A stretch of 64,000 bases of DNA from Annona cherimola (GCA_030490835.1 CM059977.1:15099399-15163398); one strand, 5' to 3'. Shown: positions 35,872-48,398, numbered from the stretch's first letter. Notes: a model not told the origin generated them from the sequence alone. A program made the numbers and translations.

Positions 35872-38800
35872 ATGCCACCGTTTCTTCCCGCAGTTTCTTC
35901 AGGCGCTAGGATATTTGCCTTGTTTCTTACAAAATACTCAAAGTACACATCCTTCTCTCAGCTGCATTTCTCTACGACTGCCAGAAAGACATTGGCTCAA
36001 CCTGGCAAGAATCCGAGGAGGGCCAACCCAACTTCAGGTGTGTGATTTCATGCATACTATCAGCGAGTGTTTGGGCGAACTTTTGGATTAACTCGCAATG
36101 ATTTCATCGCATGGCATGTTTGGGGTGGGACTTCCGGATTCGATACGGCAGTCGCCACTTGCCACTCAGGATATGGTTTGGATGAAGAACAACATAGAAT
36201 TTTTCAAAAATTTATTTCCTTTGTTTTCACCGTTGACCACTTGACGTCATGGGTTCAAATTTGCTCTTCGGGTTGCTTCGAAGTAGATGCTCAAAACGCA
36301 ATTTTCACTTCGAGCAAGAGGCCTCTTGGGCCGGGTCCTTTAATCCAAGCGTCTATCAGTCTCTACCGGTCATTCGTGTTCATTTGGACAGACTAGGATT
36401 TTTGGCGGATTTATTTTATTTTGGTTAAGACTGCAATGGTATTTGAGGTTACTCCATCTGCATTAGCTTGCTATAAGATTATGATAAAGTTCTATTGGCT
36501 TATTTGGAAATTCACAGTTCAACTCAGATTCCCATCCAAACTTGGTCTCGATTTTCTTCTATTTTAAATCCTGATCAAACTATTGTTTTCTTTAGCTTGC
36601 ATCGTTTCTTTTGAACATTCGTTATGTATTTACTGCTCTTCGAAGATCATTTTCTTTAAAAAAGATAAAATGAGGAATTTGTAGTGTTTACTTCCATGGA
36701 ATATTCTCTCTCATAAACGTTTCTGTTAATGACAGACAAGGAAATAGAGAATAGCATCTACAGAATACTTACAGTTCACCGTTGGGAATCTCTTAATCAC
36801 ATGAACTACAAGCTACCACCCCTTCGATTGGTCCATGCAAAATTGGCCATCAAATTTCTCAAATGGATAACCCAGCAACCTGGTTTCAATGAATTTACTC
36901 CCATCTTCTGTATCACCACTCACGTACTTGTTAGAGCGAGGGTGTATGAAGCTGCAAAATCAATTTTGATATATCTATCCCAGTTGGGAGTGGGATGCCG
37001 TTCCCTTTTTAATGCACTTATGTGCACATACCGCTGTTGCAATTCAAGCCCGTCGGTTTTTGACCTTTTAATCAAGGTTTATGTCCAAGAAGGAAAGCTT
37101 AGCAATGCTGTAGAGACATTTCGTTTGATGGGAGTTCAAGGATTTAAGGCATCTATATGTACTTGTAATATTATCCTTGCTATGATTTCAAAGACCGGTA
37201 GGATGTTATCTTTGTGGTCATTTTTGAAGGAAATGTTGACAAGGAGGATTCTTCCCAATGTATATACTTATAATATACTGCTAAAGTCACTTTGTACAGA
37301 GGACAAGTTCAAGAAAGCTGGTTATCTTTTGAAAAAGATGGAAGACAGTGGCTGTATACCAACAATTGCCACTTATAATATCTTGCTTGATGGGTATCGC
37401 AAGAAAGGGAAATTCAAGGCTGCTATGAGGTTGATGGACTTTATGGCCAGCAAGGGTGTTGAGCCTGATTTGTGTACATATAATGTGCTGATTGATGATT
37501 TATGTAGACATAAACGTAGCGCCAAAGCTTATTTACTGCTGAAGAAAATAAGAAGCAAGAGAGTATTGCCTAATGAGGTCACCTACAATACAGTTGTCAA
37601 TGGATTCTGCAAAGAAGGAAAGATTGATGTTGCAGCTCGGGTGTTTGATGAGATGTTGAGCTTTCATCTAATCCCAAATATTATTACCTATAACACTCTG
37701 ATTGATGGGCATTGCCGAAATCGAAGCATGAGGCAAGCACTAAGGCTTTTAGATGAAATGGAAGCTGTGGGATTAATGCCTAATGAGGCGACCTATGGAG
37801 CTCTGTTGTATGGATTTTGCAGGGTTGATGATATCAATGCTGCACAGAATCTTGTTGAGAAAATGAGAAAGAAGTGCCTTGTTAATGGCGTGGCTTACAC
37901 AATCTTGATGGAAGGGTACTGCAGAAGGGGTCTATTATATGAAGCATTTTCTTTGCTTGATGAAATGTCAGAGCTTGGGGAGATTCCTGATGTTGTGACC
38001 TATTCTGTGCTTATAAATGCATGCTGTAAGATGGGAAATATGCACCAAGCAAAGGAGATCTTATGCAAGATGTACAAAAAGGGCATTCTGCCCAACAGAA
38101 TTATATGTTCAACACTTATGTACGACTATTGCAAGCGAGGAAAGGTCATAGAAGCTTTGAAGGTTTATGCCAAGATGAACTATATGGGCCACAGGGCTGA
38201 TTTGATTACATGTAATGCCTTGATTTCTGCTCTTTGTAGGAGTGGGAGATTGGGAGATGCAGAGAAATTCATACAGCACATGAATACGATTAACCAACTT
38301 CCAAACTCTGTTAGCTTCGATTGTATCATAAATGGTTATGGAAGCAGAGGTGATGCAGAAAGAGCATTCTTTTTCTTTGATCAAATGGTAAGTCGAGATT
38401 GTTGCCCAAGTGCTCTTACATATGGCCATCTTATGAAAGGACTGTGTCGGGGAGGGCATTTGATTGAGGCAGGGAAATTTTTATGTAAACTGAGTGGGAT
38501 TCCTTCCGTTGTCGATAAAATTATCTATGACGAATTATTAGCTGCGATGTGCAAGGGAGGGAAGCTGGATCATGCACTTCAATTATGTGATGAAATGATT
38601 GGAAATAACATTCATCCCGATGTTCATACATTTTCCATCCTCATCAATGGGTTTCTTAGAAAACGAAAGGTCCTTCCTGCATTTCATTTATTTCAGAAAA
38701 TGATGGAAGGAGATTTTTCTCCAAACCATGTCACGTATACATGTTTGCTTGATGGTCTTTTCAAAGAACGACAGAATAAAGCTGCTTTCTATGTTTATGA

Positions 38801-39980
38801 AGAGATGGTATCAAAACACTTGCGCCCTGATGCTATTACGATTAATATAATGATCAATGGATACTCCCGGGCAGGACAAATGCAACTGGCAGATGATTTT
38901 TATCTTATGATGGGGCATGATGGTTTGCATCCTAATCTTGTCACTTATAATACTCTTATGCATGCATATTGCAAAAATTTATTATTATGGAAAGCACTTG
39001 CTTTATACAAGAAAATGAGAAAAAATGGTGTTTTGCCTGATAAACTAACATATCATGCATTACTTATGGGTCTTTGTAACTATGGTATGCCGGATATTGG
39101 CGTAAAAGTTTTGGGAAAGATGATAATCGAAGGTATCATTCCTGATAACATATCATTTGACATGCTTATCTCCAAGTATTGTGAGAATTGCAAGATGACC
39201 CTGGCCTTTACACTGGTTAATTGTATGTGTAAGTTAAGGGTTCCACCAAGGAAAGAGACCTATGAAACCATTGTCAAAGGGCTTAATAGAAAGTGTGCTT
39301 TTCAAGAATCCCATTTGTTCTTGCGTGAAGTGTGTGAGATGGGTTCCATTCCCGTGCATAGGTATTATATTACACTGATTAATTGGAAATGCCGAGTGGG
39401 AGATGTTCAAGGAGCATTCAGATTAAAAGATGAGATGGAGGTATTGGGCCTTGTGCCTTCTCATGTAGCTGAGAGTGCTATGGTTCGAGGGCTTTGCAAG
39501 TCTGGGAAAACAGAAGAAGCACTGTTAGTCTTTGGAAGCATGGTTCGAGGGGGTCTTGTTCCCACTCTTGCTACTTTTACAACCCTTATGCATGCACTTT
39601 GCAAAGGATCCAAACTAGAAGATGCTTTGAGTTTGCGGGATTTGATGGAAAGTTTTGATTTGGAACTCGATATTGTTACTTACAATGTTCTAATTACTGG
39701 AATTTGTACCAAAGGTCATGTTGCCGCGGCATTCAAATTATATGAAGAGATGAAACAAAAGGGTCATTGGCCTAATATCACCACATACTGTGTCGTTATT
39801 GATTTAATTTGTAGAGAAAATGATCTTGTGAAAGGGAAAATGCTTTTGATGGATTTAAAGCAGAGAGGCTTCATCTCTCATGACCAAGAAATGAAAGATG
39901 TGCGTCAAGCATTGCTGTGTTCTATGAGGAGATTAAATTCTATAAGGCGTGGACAAGTTAAAAGTCACATTAAGAAGTGA
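35872..39980 (+). CDS. P-class PPR protein, At5g55840-like, probably mitochondrial
   Basis: Sequence-specific organellar RNA-binding protein. Exon 1 is 35872-36037 and encodes MPPFLPAVSSGARIFALFLT followed by a serine/threonine- and arginine-rich stretch (FSTTARKTLAQPGKNPRRA), a typical mitochondrial presequence. Donor TCAG|GTGTGTG, 698-bp intron, acceptor AATGACAG|ACAAGG. Exon 2 (36736-39980) begins DKEIENSIYRILTVHRWESL, the conserved start of this subfamily. Total 1136 residues. The ATG at 36729 lies in the intron and is not the start. By eye there are 27 consecutive 35-residue P-type motifs (for example VTYNTVVNGFCKEGKIDVAA), with no E, DYW or SMR domain, so RNA stabilisation, processing or splicing is likelier than editing. 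The C-terminal tail ends basic (RRGQVKSHIKK). The subfamily name is from memory. Confidence 0.93.
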
Positions 39981-40297
39981 GGGTAGATGTTCCATGGCCT
40001 ATGTCATCATTCATGTTGCAAAAGTAATGATGAGATTGCACAATTTTCTGTGACCAGGTTTGTTTTGTATCACATTTAATGACTAACTGTTTTTTTCACA
40101 ATTTTACTATGTTTGTTAAAATAGTTCTGTTCCTACCCATGTGCAACTTTCGTCTGTGCAAAATATGCCATTCTTCTGCAATGAGAGTCAATATGATGGA
40201 AAATATAGTCAGTTCATAAAATGTTCTTTAAACCCTGCTGTTTTACCCCAGCTGTGAACATGATAAGCATAATTACACCAGCAGTCCATCAAGTTAC

Positions 40298-40459
40298 ACC
40301 ATACTACCCTGTGGGTTATTGTTGTTGTTAAATCATTAAGCCCTGATTATGTAAAGCAATTGGGTCTTAAGGTAGTATACCATACTACCTTATGAGTTAC
40401 TGTTATTGTTAAATCATCATGCCCTGATCGTGTGAAGTAATTGGGTCTTAAGGTCCAAC
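40298..40459. repeat. Tandem duplication, period 81 bp
   Basis: Both units start ACCATACTACC and contain GTTAAATCAT, GCCCTGAT and AATTGGGTCTTAAGGT. Divergence is modest. Confidence 0.8.
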
Positions 40460-40500
40460 CCAAATAATTTTCTCTTTCTTCTATTCTCTAAAACTTTTTG

Positions 40501-41215
40501 AGTATCATGTATCTAGGTTGCCATTTACTTGTCTTGAATCATTTGCTTGTCAAAAATGATTATTTCTATTTCAAAGTCTATCAATATTGAATCTCCAAGT
40601 CCCATACATTCAAAAGCCTGGGAAGTGGGGCTCTGAGTAGATTAATTAATGTCTATTGAATATCTTTCCTCAGCACTTTCTGCTTCTCTTGAATATTGAA
40701 AATTGATTAGCTATACAGTGTAGCTGCTTCCACCAGTTTTTTGAGTCTCTGACATGATTTATGAATTTGGAGGCTCGTAAACTCTATTTCTTGCTTGTCA
40801 CTACAATTTTACTCTAAATTCTTCTTCAATTTAGAGTATCATGTAACTCGGTTGCTGTTTATTTGTCTCGAATCATTTGCTTGTCAAAAATGATTATTTC
40901 TATTTCAAAGTCTATCAATACTGAATCTACAAGTCCCATACATTCAAAAGCCTGGGAAGTGGGGCTCTGAGTAGATTAATTATGGTCTCTGTGAATCTTG
41001 AATATCTTTCTTCAGCACTTTCTGCTTCTCTTGAATATTAAAAATTGATTAGCTATACAGAGAGTAGCTCCTTCCACCTGCTTTTTGTGTCTCTGACATG
41101 ATTTATGAATTCATAGGCCTGTAACCAGTTCCTCAAGTAAACCTGGATTGAGCTTCCAATGTTACTCTATTTCTTGCTTGTCACTTCAATCTTACTCTAA
41201 ATTCTTCTTCAGTTG
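40501..41215. repeat. Tandem duplication, period about 334 bp
   Basis: Units 40501-40834 and 40835-41215. Both contain AGTATCATGTA, TCATTTGCTTGTCAAAAATG, ATTTCTATTTCAAAGTCTAT, CATTCAAAAGCCTGGGAAGT and CTATTTCTTGCTTGTCACT. The second unit has an insertion of about 45 bp near its end. Confidence 0.9.
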
Positions 41216-41878
41216 TTCCTCTCTGATCCAGAATTAGGATATGGAGTTTACAGAAAATGGATTGCTAGATGGCTGCATGTTGCTGAAATGAAAATGTCAA
41301 TGCAGGAGGCTTGTGCGATTTTGCTGCATTGTGCTTGAGACTGGTAATTTGCATGAGCTGATTTGAACGTTATCTAATTAGAATCTATTTCTAAAACTAG
41401 AGAGGATCATTTTTTGAGTTCGTTAGTAACCCTCATTCTTTGCATGTTTATTAATGACTTTATTACCACCCTGGCAGCTCACATGTATTTTTTCCAGATA
41501 TATCATGGACTGTGCATCCAATTGAGATTTGTTAATAATTTGCTAGATCGAATCATTGTGCAGTTGAAAAAAAGGATGTTGGCACGAGTCACCATGTGCA
41601 TGGCAATCAAATTTTGTCTTTGAAGCTGCTGTATTTGTCATTTCAGCTTTGGAGGAAGCATGCTTTTGATCTTGTTAGCTACTTCCTCACAAACCTGGCT
41701 GTATGGTTGAGTTGTGCTGCATGCCTTCAATTATCTGTTTCAATTTTAGTCTTCAAGTGTCAGATTTATCTGTTTCCATTTTATTTCCTTTAAAAGCACC
41801 AGATTTTGTCTAGAGAAATTGCCTAGCAAATATAGGTTATTTGTTGAGATGAAACTGGTTTGTGCTCTCCATGTTTAT

Positions 41879-42150
41879 CTTCTGAGAGGTGTTGCTAATC
41901 TAAATCTTCAACGCACCAGGTTTTCAGATACATGAGGTGAAGATGCTTTGATTTTCACATCAGACAGTTATTCCCTTGAATCTAGGAAGTTTTAACTCAT
42001 CCATATGACACTCTTGTCTTTCTCTTCTGAGGCACGTTGCTAATTTAAACCTTCAACTCAGCGGGTTTTCAGACACATACACGAGGTGAAGATACTTTGA
42101 TTTTGACATCAGACAACTATTCCCTCAAACAGAGAAGGTTCAACTCATTT
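41879..42150. repeat. Tandem duplication, period 145 bp
   Basis: Units 41879-42023 and 42024-42150. Shared words: CTTCTGAG, GTTGCTAAT, CTTCAAC, GGTTTTCAGA, GAGGTGAAGAT, CTTTGATTTT and ACATCAGACA. Confidence 0.85.
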
Positions 42151-43527
42151 TATCACTTGTTGCGACTGAACTTATTACTTTGAGATCTACATTGATGTTG
42201 TTGAATCTATGGTTGAGCCTTCCTCTTTCCTGGTTTTCTTTTTTTCGAATAGAGAACATGATTTCCGGGTTCACCGTTGATAAGCAGATCCCTTTGATAA
42301 GCTAGTGTCTCTCTGGCTGCTGTACAGCCCAATTGACAGGTCAGAGCCCAATCCAGCTCAGTTCAATTTTATTTGATTTTAAAATTATTTTCTAATTTTT
42401 TCAAATTGTCTGTCGCCCCTGTCGCTATTTGCTGAAGACAGTCCTGGGAAAGAGGATAGAGACCGTGAAAGAGAGAGCAACAAAGAGCTGGAAGAGTTTG
42501 CAAAGAGTGGTGCTGAAGGTGTTGCACTCAATGTCGACTCCAAACTTACGAATATGTATCAATTCGAAGTATGTGTTAAGTCTCTTGACAGAGGTGAGGT
42601 TGAGTGTACAAAAGAATCAATGAACACTGTTAAGTCTCTTGACAGAATCAACTTCAAACAATGAATATTAGATTGGATTGTATGTACGAAGGAATCGACG
42701 AGTATGTGAATGCATCTGCATGCGTGTCAGTGCAAAAATGAATATTTTCAATGGTGTCCTTCTGGACTTGACTGAATCACAAGAAAATTTTGTTAATCTT
42801 CTTAATCTCATGGTAACATGCATTTTGAGGTTTTAGATTCACCATTCCAAGACTGGCAAATTTCTGTTACCTTAAAGTAATTTCGGATGACCCACTTAAT
42901 TACATTTCCCTAGTTTTCATGATGGAATAAATCAACCACGAGGAAAAGAAAAGGTGAAGGGGCTGGCATGAACACAAAGCTAGGTTTCACCAGAATATTG
43001 GATTTTTATAGAATAAATCAATGCTTTCTATGTAGAAGTATTTGGTTGAGGATAATTGCAAATTTACAAACATCTTTTACCCATAATTATATTTCTACCA
43101 ATTTTTTAAAAATGTCAACAAAAATCTTACACTTATCAAAATAATTTCCAAAAGGCTAAAATTTTTAACTTTTTATAAACAGCCATATGGCGTTGGAAAA
43201 GATGTCTCTGTCCCCTACGGCCCTACCTTATCATATCTTCAAAAAATATCCAATAAAAAGAAGTAAATCAAAGCACCCTCGGAAAATTATGAGTTTAGAA
43301 ATTTAAGAGAGTAAACATTGACTTTTTTATAATTATTTTAATGGCATCAGTAAAAGTATAGTGATGCACAAAGGCGTGAATCTGTCTGCGAATATTCGTG
43401 TAGATAAAGATAGTCAAGTTGCTATTGCAACTGTATTAACTGCCAACTAAATTTTCGAAGATCGTCTCCCAAATTCAGTCATTCAAGGGAAGTAAAACAA
43501 AGCGGGGCGATGAGCTAAAATGAGTGA

Positions 43528-44139
43528 TCAGGAGATCGGAACGTAGAAAGCAGAAATTGTGGACACTGCAATGAGGACGGACTGGATAGCAACGGAAGCG
43601 GGGAAGCGGCCCTTGTCTTTACGAAAGAAAAGCCCTTGGTAAACTGGCAAGTTGATGAGCACAAATGCGCCACACGTAAAAACCTGCAGCATCAACGGCC
43701 CAACCACTCCAATCCCACCACCGCTGGCTGCTATGATGAGTCTGATGAACCCATAAAGCAAGCATGTGAGGTTGAGCATGGCAAGAGTAGCCAAGATTGT
43801 AAACATGAGGGAATCGGACCCGAACTCCATGATCTCCTGCTTGTGCCGCTTCGAGATGCCGTCGTCGTCGTCGTCGCCAGCCGCCTTGGCTGTGATCACG
43901 AATGCGGTGTTGGACATTCCTAGCGGTCGGAGGAGGCTGTCCGTAAACGCGAAGAGGTACGACGTCGTCCTCTTCATCAGCGTAATCCTCCGCTCGTTCC
44001 ACCAGGCCTGCAGCGTCATTCCAATCGAGAGGGCCTCGAGGATGCTGAATGCGTGCCCAAAGATGATAACGGACATGAACAGCGCGAACCACGGGCTGTT
44101 CGTCTGGACCGTAGCAATGAACAGAACAGACATCATGCC

Positions 44140-44187
<48 letters not shown>

Positions 44188-46608
44188 CCGTTGGGAACAA
44201 GGAAATCCCGTTGAAGAGGCAGAGCGGAGGGACGATGAGATAGTAGATCGTCGGAAGGGAATTGCAAGCCCATAATCCGTTCATGCAGTATGATACTCGA
44301 AGTAGCAGTGGTATCTTTCCATGTCCCTGGACAAAGGGGGAGTGCCTGGACAAGAAGATCTGTAAATTACCCTCGGCCCATCTCTTTTGCTGTACCAGCA
44401 CTTGTTCCAATGTGGTGGTGGGAGACCCAACGAAGCCCTTCCTCTCGGGGTTGAAATACACTGATCTCCAGCCCCTGCAATGAATTGCTAAGCCTGTCAT
44501 CACATCCTCTACAAGAGACCCATACTTCACTCCCATCTGCCACAAAATCAACACCAACCAAGTTACAGAATAAGTCGTTGCCTATTCCTGCATGCATGAA
44601 GAGACGCAGAGAGAGAGAGGAAGGAAACAGACCTCGTCTCCCCATTTGGTATTCTCCTCATATTTACAGGTCGCAAGTCGCCTTGCTCTGTCTTCTAAAT
44701 CTTGTAAGCTTTCGTTCGCCTTCCTCTCCGCCGGCTTCGTCAATTCCACCTTATTTTTTGGTTCATACCTCCTTCCGCATAAAGTCTCCCTCCTGTGAAA
44801 ACATCCAGTCCCTATGTACATTGGCCCTCCATTGCCATCCATTCCGTGGAGGTCCACCTTCACAACCCAAAATCAACTACTCAATAATAACAATAATTAT
44901 TCTTAATAACAGAAAAATTAGCGACCGCGTTATTAATTCGTAGCTGATTCATTTGATAAGCAAAGAACAGATGGGAGTTGATGGCAATGATTAATTGATT
45001 GATGCTCGATCTCACCTCACCAAGCAACGCCAACGAAGCATAATAGAGGTCATTCTTAGTGAGGTTGTTGAAGCATTGTGGGTACTGCACAAAAGCAATC
45101 TGGTGGCCTTTCTCTTCGTCCATGAAGAAACAGAGGGCATCTCGCACGGATTCCGAATTGTTGGAGTACATATCGCAGTCGACGTTCAGGATAATGGCCC
45201 CGTTGCTGATTTCCGATGACACCCTTACCTGCTAATTCTATCATCGTCGTCATACATCAACATCATAAAGATAGGAATCAATCGATGTTATGGATGCAGG
45301 TGCATAAAAGATGAATAATGGCTGCATGCATGCAAAGCAAACTGCAATCTGATTACCAAAGCGTTCATGGCTCCTGCTTTGAAGTTATGAGGATACCGAG
45401 GCCTTTTCTCACGTGATACGTAGACGAGGGTGGGAAGTTTCACTCCGTTGTCTACGGCATTTGGGTCTCGCCTTCCATCAATCAATATCTGAAATGGCAG
45501 AAGAAAAACAAGATTGAGTAGCGACCAAAAATTGAAGGGTCCTGATGGATGCGCGTGTTTGTTACCTGAACAATGGGTTGGTGATTGCGGCGGGTGAAAT
45601 CGGAAGTCCATTCCGCAAAGCCTTTGTGCGTTTGGCGAACTTCTTCTGTAATTCTCCCCACTCTGCATGCACTTTCAATCCGGTCCTCCATATCTTCGTA
45701 CATGCTCTTTAAATTTTTTTTTTTTTTGAAAAAAACGAACTCGTTTCTTCAGTACCCGTGTATTTTTACTGCTTGTTGGAGATGAAACGAAACGAAATGA
45801 GCCTTACCTTTACAGTCTCCCACTCTTGAATTTCAGCCACGGTAGAGTGATTAGGCGGTTTAGAAATGGTCGAAAAATAAGCGGCGGGCGATCTTGGCTC
45901 CACCTTGAACTTGTTGCAGAAGGGAATCCAGTGCTTGCTGAAGCACGATGCCTCCAGCAGGGCATAGAACGTCAGATCTGACCCTCCGTCGTCCGACACA
46001 TACACGCTCAGCTTCTCCGCTGGGTAGTCGAATGCCATCAACGAAAGAACGGTGTTCGCCGCTATGATCGGTGGCTCCATCACTGGATCCGCTGTGCATA
46101 CAAAGGCATCCACTCCAGGCACTTCCTCTTCAAATCTTTATACACATAGAAACCATCAATCAACGGCTTCAAATCAAACACCAAGAGGAGCTTTATTTTT
46201 ATTTCTTTTTTCTTTTTCCCCCATTGGGGCCGTTGTAAGAAAAATATGAAACAATAATTGAAAATGTAAATAATAATTAGAAAAAAAAAAAATTAGGATG
46301 GATTTCATACAACCATAGCATGCCAACCTGTGTGCGAGCCTGTCCTTGAAGGTGCGGCGATAGATACGATTCCAACGGACGAGCTGAGTAATTACCCAAT
46401 AGATACCGAGCCACAGTTCGGCGGCAAACATGCCAATCCAAAGCCATCTAACCACGTCCCCTTGTCTCGGAATGTGAGTAGCTCTATACAACCATAGCAT
46501 GCAAATGCCCACAAACTCACAGACTGCATACACCCTGTGTGCAATCTTATCAGCTGCTTCTCTCGTCTCGAAGAGAGGCAAAGGCTTATCGCTCCTTCCC
46601 CTCCTCAT
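43528..46608 (-). CDS. CSLE1: Cellulose synthase-like protein E (CSLE), complete
   Basis: Membrane GT2 glycosyltransferase of the Golgi/endomembrane system; the CSLE polysaccharide product is not well established. Exons: 46608-46328, 46135-45808, 45706-45566, 45488-45357, 45228-45016, 44857-44633, 44536-44189, 44103-43528. They sum to 2244 nt, in frame, 747 residues, the usual CSLE size. Two N-terminal membrane segments ([36 protein letters not shown]) precede the cytosolic catalytic region. It has all D,D,D,QxxRW signatures: SDDGG (D142/D143), DCD (311-313), ED (450-451) and QQKRW (489-493). It also has [16 protein letters not shown] and the [10 protein letters not shown] motif. About six C-terminal membrane segments follow. 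CSLE-type features are the [20 protein letters not shown] segment and the absence of the CESA zinc finger. A run of five aspartates near residue 640 comes from a GTC repeat. The last intron contains a (GA)n tract. Confidence 0.95.
44142..44182. repeat. (GA)n microsatellite inside the last CSLE intron
   Basis: 41 bp of pure GA (CT on the coding strand) in an 85-bp intron (44104-44188), starting about 6 bp after the 5' splice site. Repeat length will change intron length directly. Confidence 0.95.
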
Positions 46609-46686
46609 CTCTCAGTCGCCTTGTCTCTTCTCAGCAGGGACCGGAGCTGAGGTGAGTGGAAACTGGAGGCTTTGAATTGGGTGTGG

Positions 46687-46693
46687 ATTTATA
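46687..46693 (-). promoter_or_regulatory. TATA box of CSLE1
   Basis: TATAAAT on the minus strand, about 80 bp upstream of the ATG. This would place the transcription start near 46655 and give a 5' UTR of roughly 45 nt. Confidence 0.6.
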
Positions 46694-46712
46694 CGTGAAT
46701 GCGGTAGACGGG

Positions 46713-47151
46713 TATTTTACATTTTAAACCCTCTAAATTTGCTTATTTGCATTTTAAACCTTTAGGTTTGGCTGTTTGCATTTTAAACCCTAAAAATTTT
46801 GGTTCTTCTGTATTTTAAACCCTGATCCATAACAACGTTAAAAATCAATGTTAATACATGCAAAATAACGTAAATATCCTCTAATATTGAAAGAAGAAAT
46901 ATTTTTTATTTTTTAAACTTAACTATTAAGCTTTTTTATATTTTATTATTAGAGACTTCGATAAGATCTTCACCTTAAATACAGATTTAAGTGTTTTTTT
47001 AAAAAAATATTGGAGAATATTTACGTCATTTTGTATGATTTAAAGGTAGTTTTTAACACCATTACGAGTCAGGATTTAAAATATAAAAGAATCAAAATTT
47101 TGAAATTTAAAATGCAAATAGATAAAGTTAGGGAATTTAAAATATAAAATA
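46713..47151. mobile_element. Fold-back element in the CSLE1 promoter
   Basis: Left arm: TATTTTACATTTTAAACC, TATTTGCATTTTAAACC, GTATTTTAAACCCTGA and ACGTAAATATCCTCTAATATT in pieces. Right arm, reverse-complemented: TATTTTATATTTTAAATTCC, TATTTGCATTTTAAATT, ATATTTTAAATCCTGA and ACGTAAATATTCTCCAATA. Arms of about 170 bp, no ORF. It begins 20 bp upstream of the TATA box. Confidence 0.8.
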
Positions 47152-48367
47152 TTCATAGTTAGTAGGCCAGCTCACGTCGAGAATCTTGAGATTAGAATGC
47201 CGGCTGTGAGGCCCTGAGGTTTAATTACCGCACAGCCAAATTGAGTAATTTGCTTTCTCTAACACTATTCATTTTTCAAAATTACTGATTGCAAGGAGAT
47301 CTTTTGAATTTCTTTTTTTTTTAAAAATAAAAAATAAAAAAATTCAGGGGGTGCAATTTGGCTACACCGCTGGTCAAAAGTGGATTTAGGTTCACGGCGT
47401 CATCAGATCGAGCGGGGAATCTTGTCCAGGTTGGATAAATCTTATTTAGTCATTTTAATACTATTTTTCTGTTATTTTAATTGAACGCAGAAGGTTTTAA
47501 AATTTCGATAACGCAACAGAAACGAGAACCAGATCTCTTGGCCAGCCACGTCGAGATTCAGCCCTGTCGGGTCAAATTACTGGGGAATTATTCCATCTGC
47601 CAACCTTACTGGGATTTATAATGATTGCCATTTTCTTTACTTGGAATCCACAAGCCCTGTTTTTTCTATTACATATCGAAATGGCTTTGACAAATGGCCC
47701 CAGATTAAATTCAAAAATTCAAGGAGAACATGCCTTTCCCTTTCTACGATCGCTTCTTAACGGTAAAATAAGGCCAAATGCTTTTGTACTCTCTGGTTGA
47801 AATTACAATTCTTTCACTGAATGCTTACGCCGATTCGGTGACCGTGAGAGTCGCGTTTCTTACTAATATTCTACCTTTTCTTCTCGGAAATCATGGCCGG
47901 CTATTCTTTTTTTTTCTTTTCTTTTTTTTAAAAATAAATAAATCTGTGCGTCAGGTGGAGAAAGAAATCAAGTGGGCATATGGTAATGGATGGAATTAAT
48001 AGAAATTACATCAGAAAACTACACGCTACAATTCACAAGCTACAGTCAAGGTTGTAAGAACAACTACCAGGAAAAAAGACATTAAAGGAGGAAGATCAGA
48101 ACAGCGTGGGCATTGTTTCAAGTGCAACAAGGTCCACGGTCCACCCCACTCCTCTCCACGTACCTCCTCTCTATAATCAAGATCCAATAATTGCCCATCC
48201 GTGAGTCGGCACACCATTTCCAAGACCGGGAAATACTATCAGTTCCTCCTCGCTAGGCCGCAAAATAATAATACAAAATGTTGTCAACAGCGCATTGCCC
48301 AATATCATGACATGTGCTTGAGTATTAATGTAGGTTTCGAGGAACCCTCAAAAAGGAAGCCTCAAAT

Positions 48368-48398
<31 letters not shown>

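Larger units (their letters stand above)
39981..43527. other. Intergenic region between convergent PPR and CSLE genes
   Basis: Holds the 3' ends of two convergent genes. Beyond the tandem duplications listed separately, the small open frames (for example 41414-41623 and 42429-42623) show no recognisable protein character. A short repeat GTTAAGTCTCTTGACAGA occurs at about 42568 and 42630. Confidence 0.5.

Noticed and set aside
36729..36731. ATG as start of the PPR protein
   Set aside because: It sits in the intron just before the acceptor; the upstream exon joins in frame and supplies a targeting leader.
40298..42150. CRISPR-like array
   Set aside because: The repeats are pairs of long adjacent duplications without spacers, in a plant nuclear genome.
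43619..44557. 312-codon minus-strand frame across the CSLE intron
   Set aside because: It reads correctly only through exon 7, then continues through the (GA)n intron and out of phase in the last exon. Splicing restores the conserved frame.
48026..48223. 65-codon minus-strand frame in the CSLE upstream region
   Set aside because: No recognisable domain, no splice context, and not distinguishable from chance.
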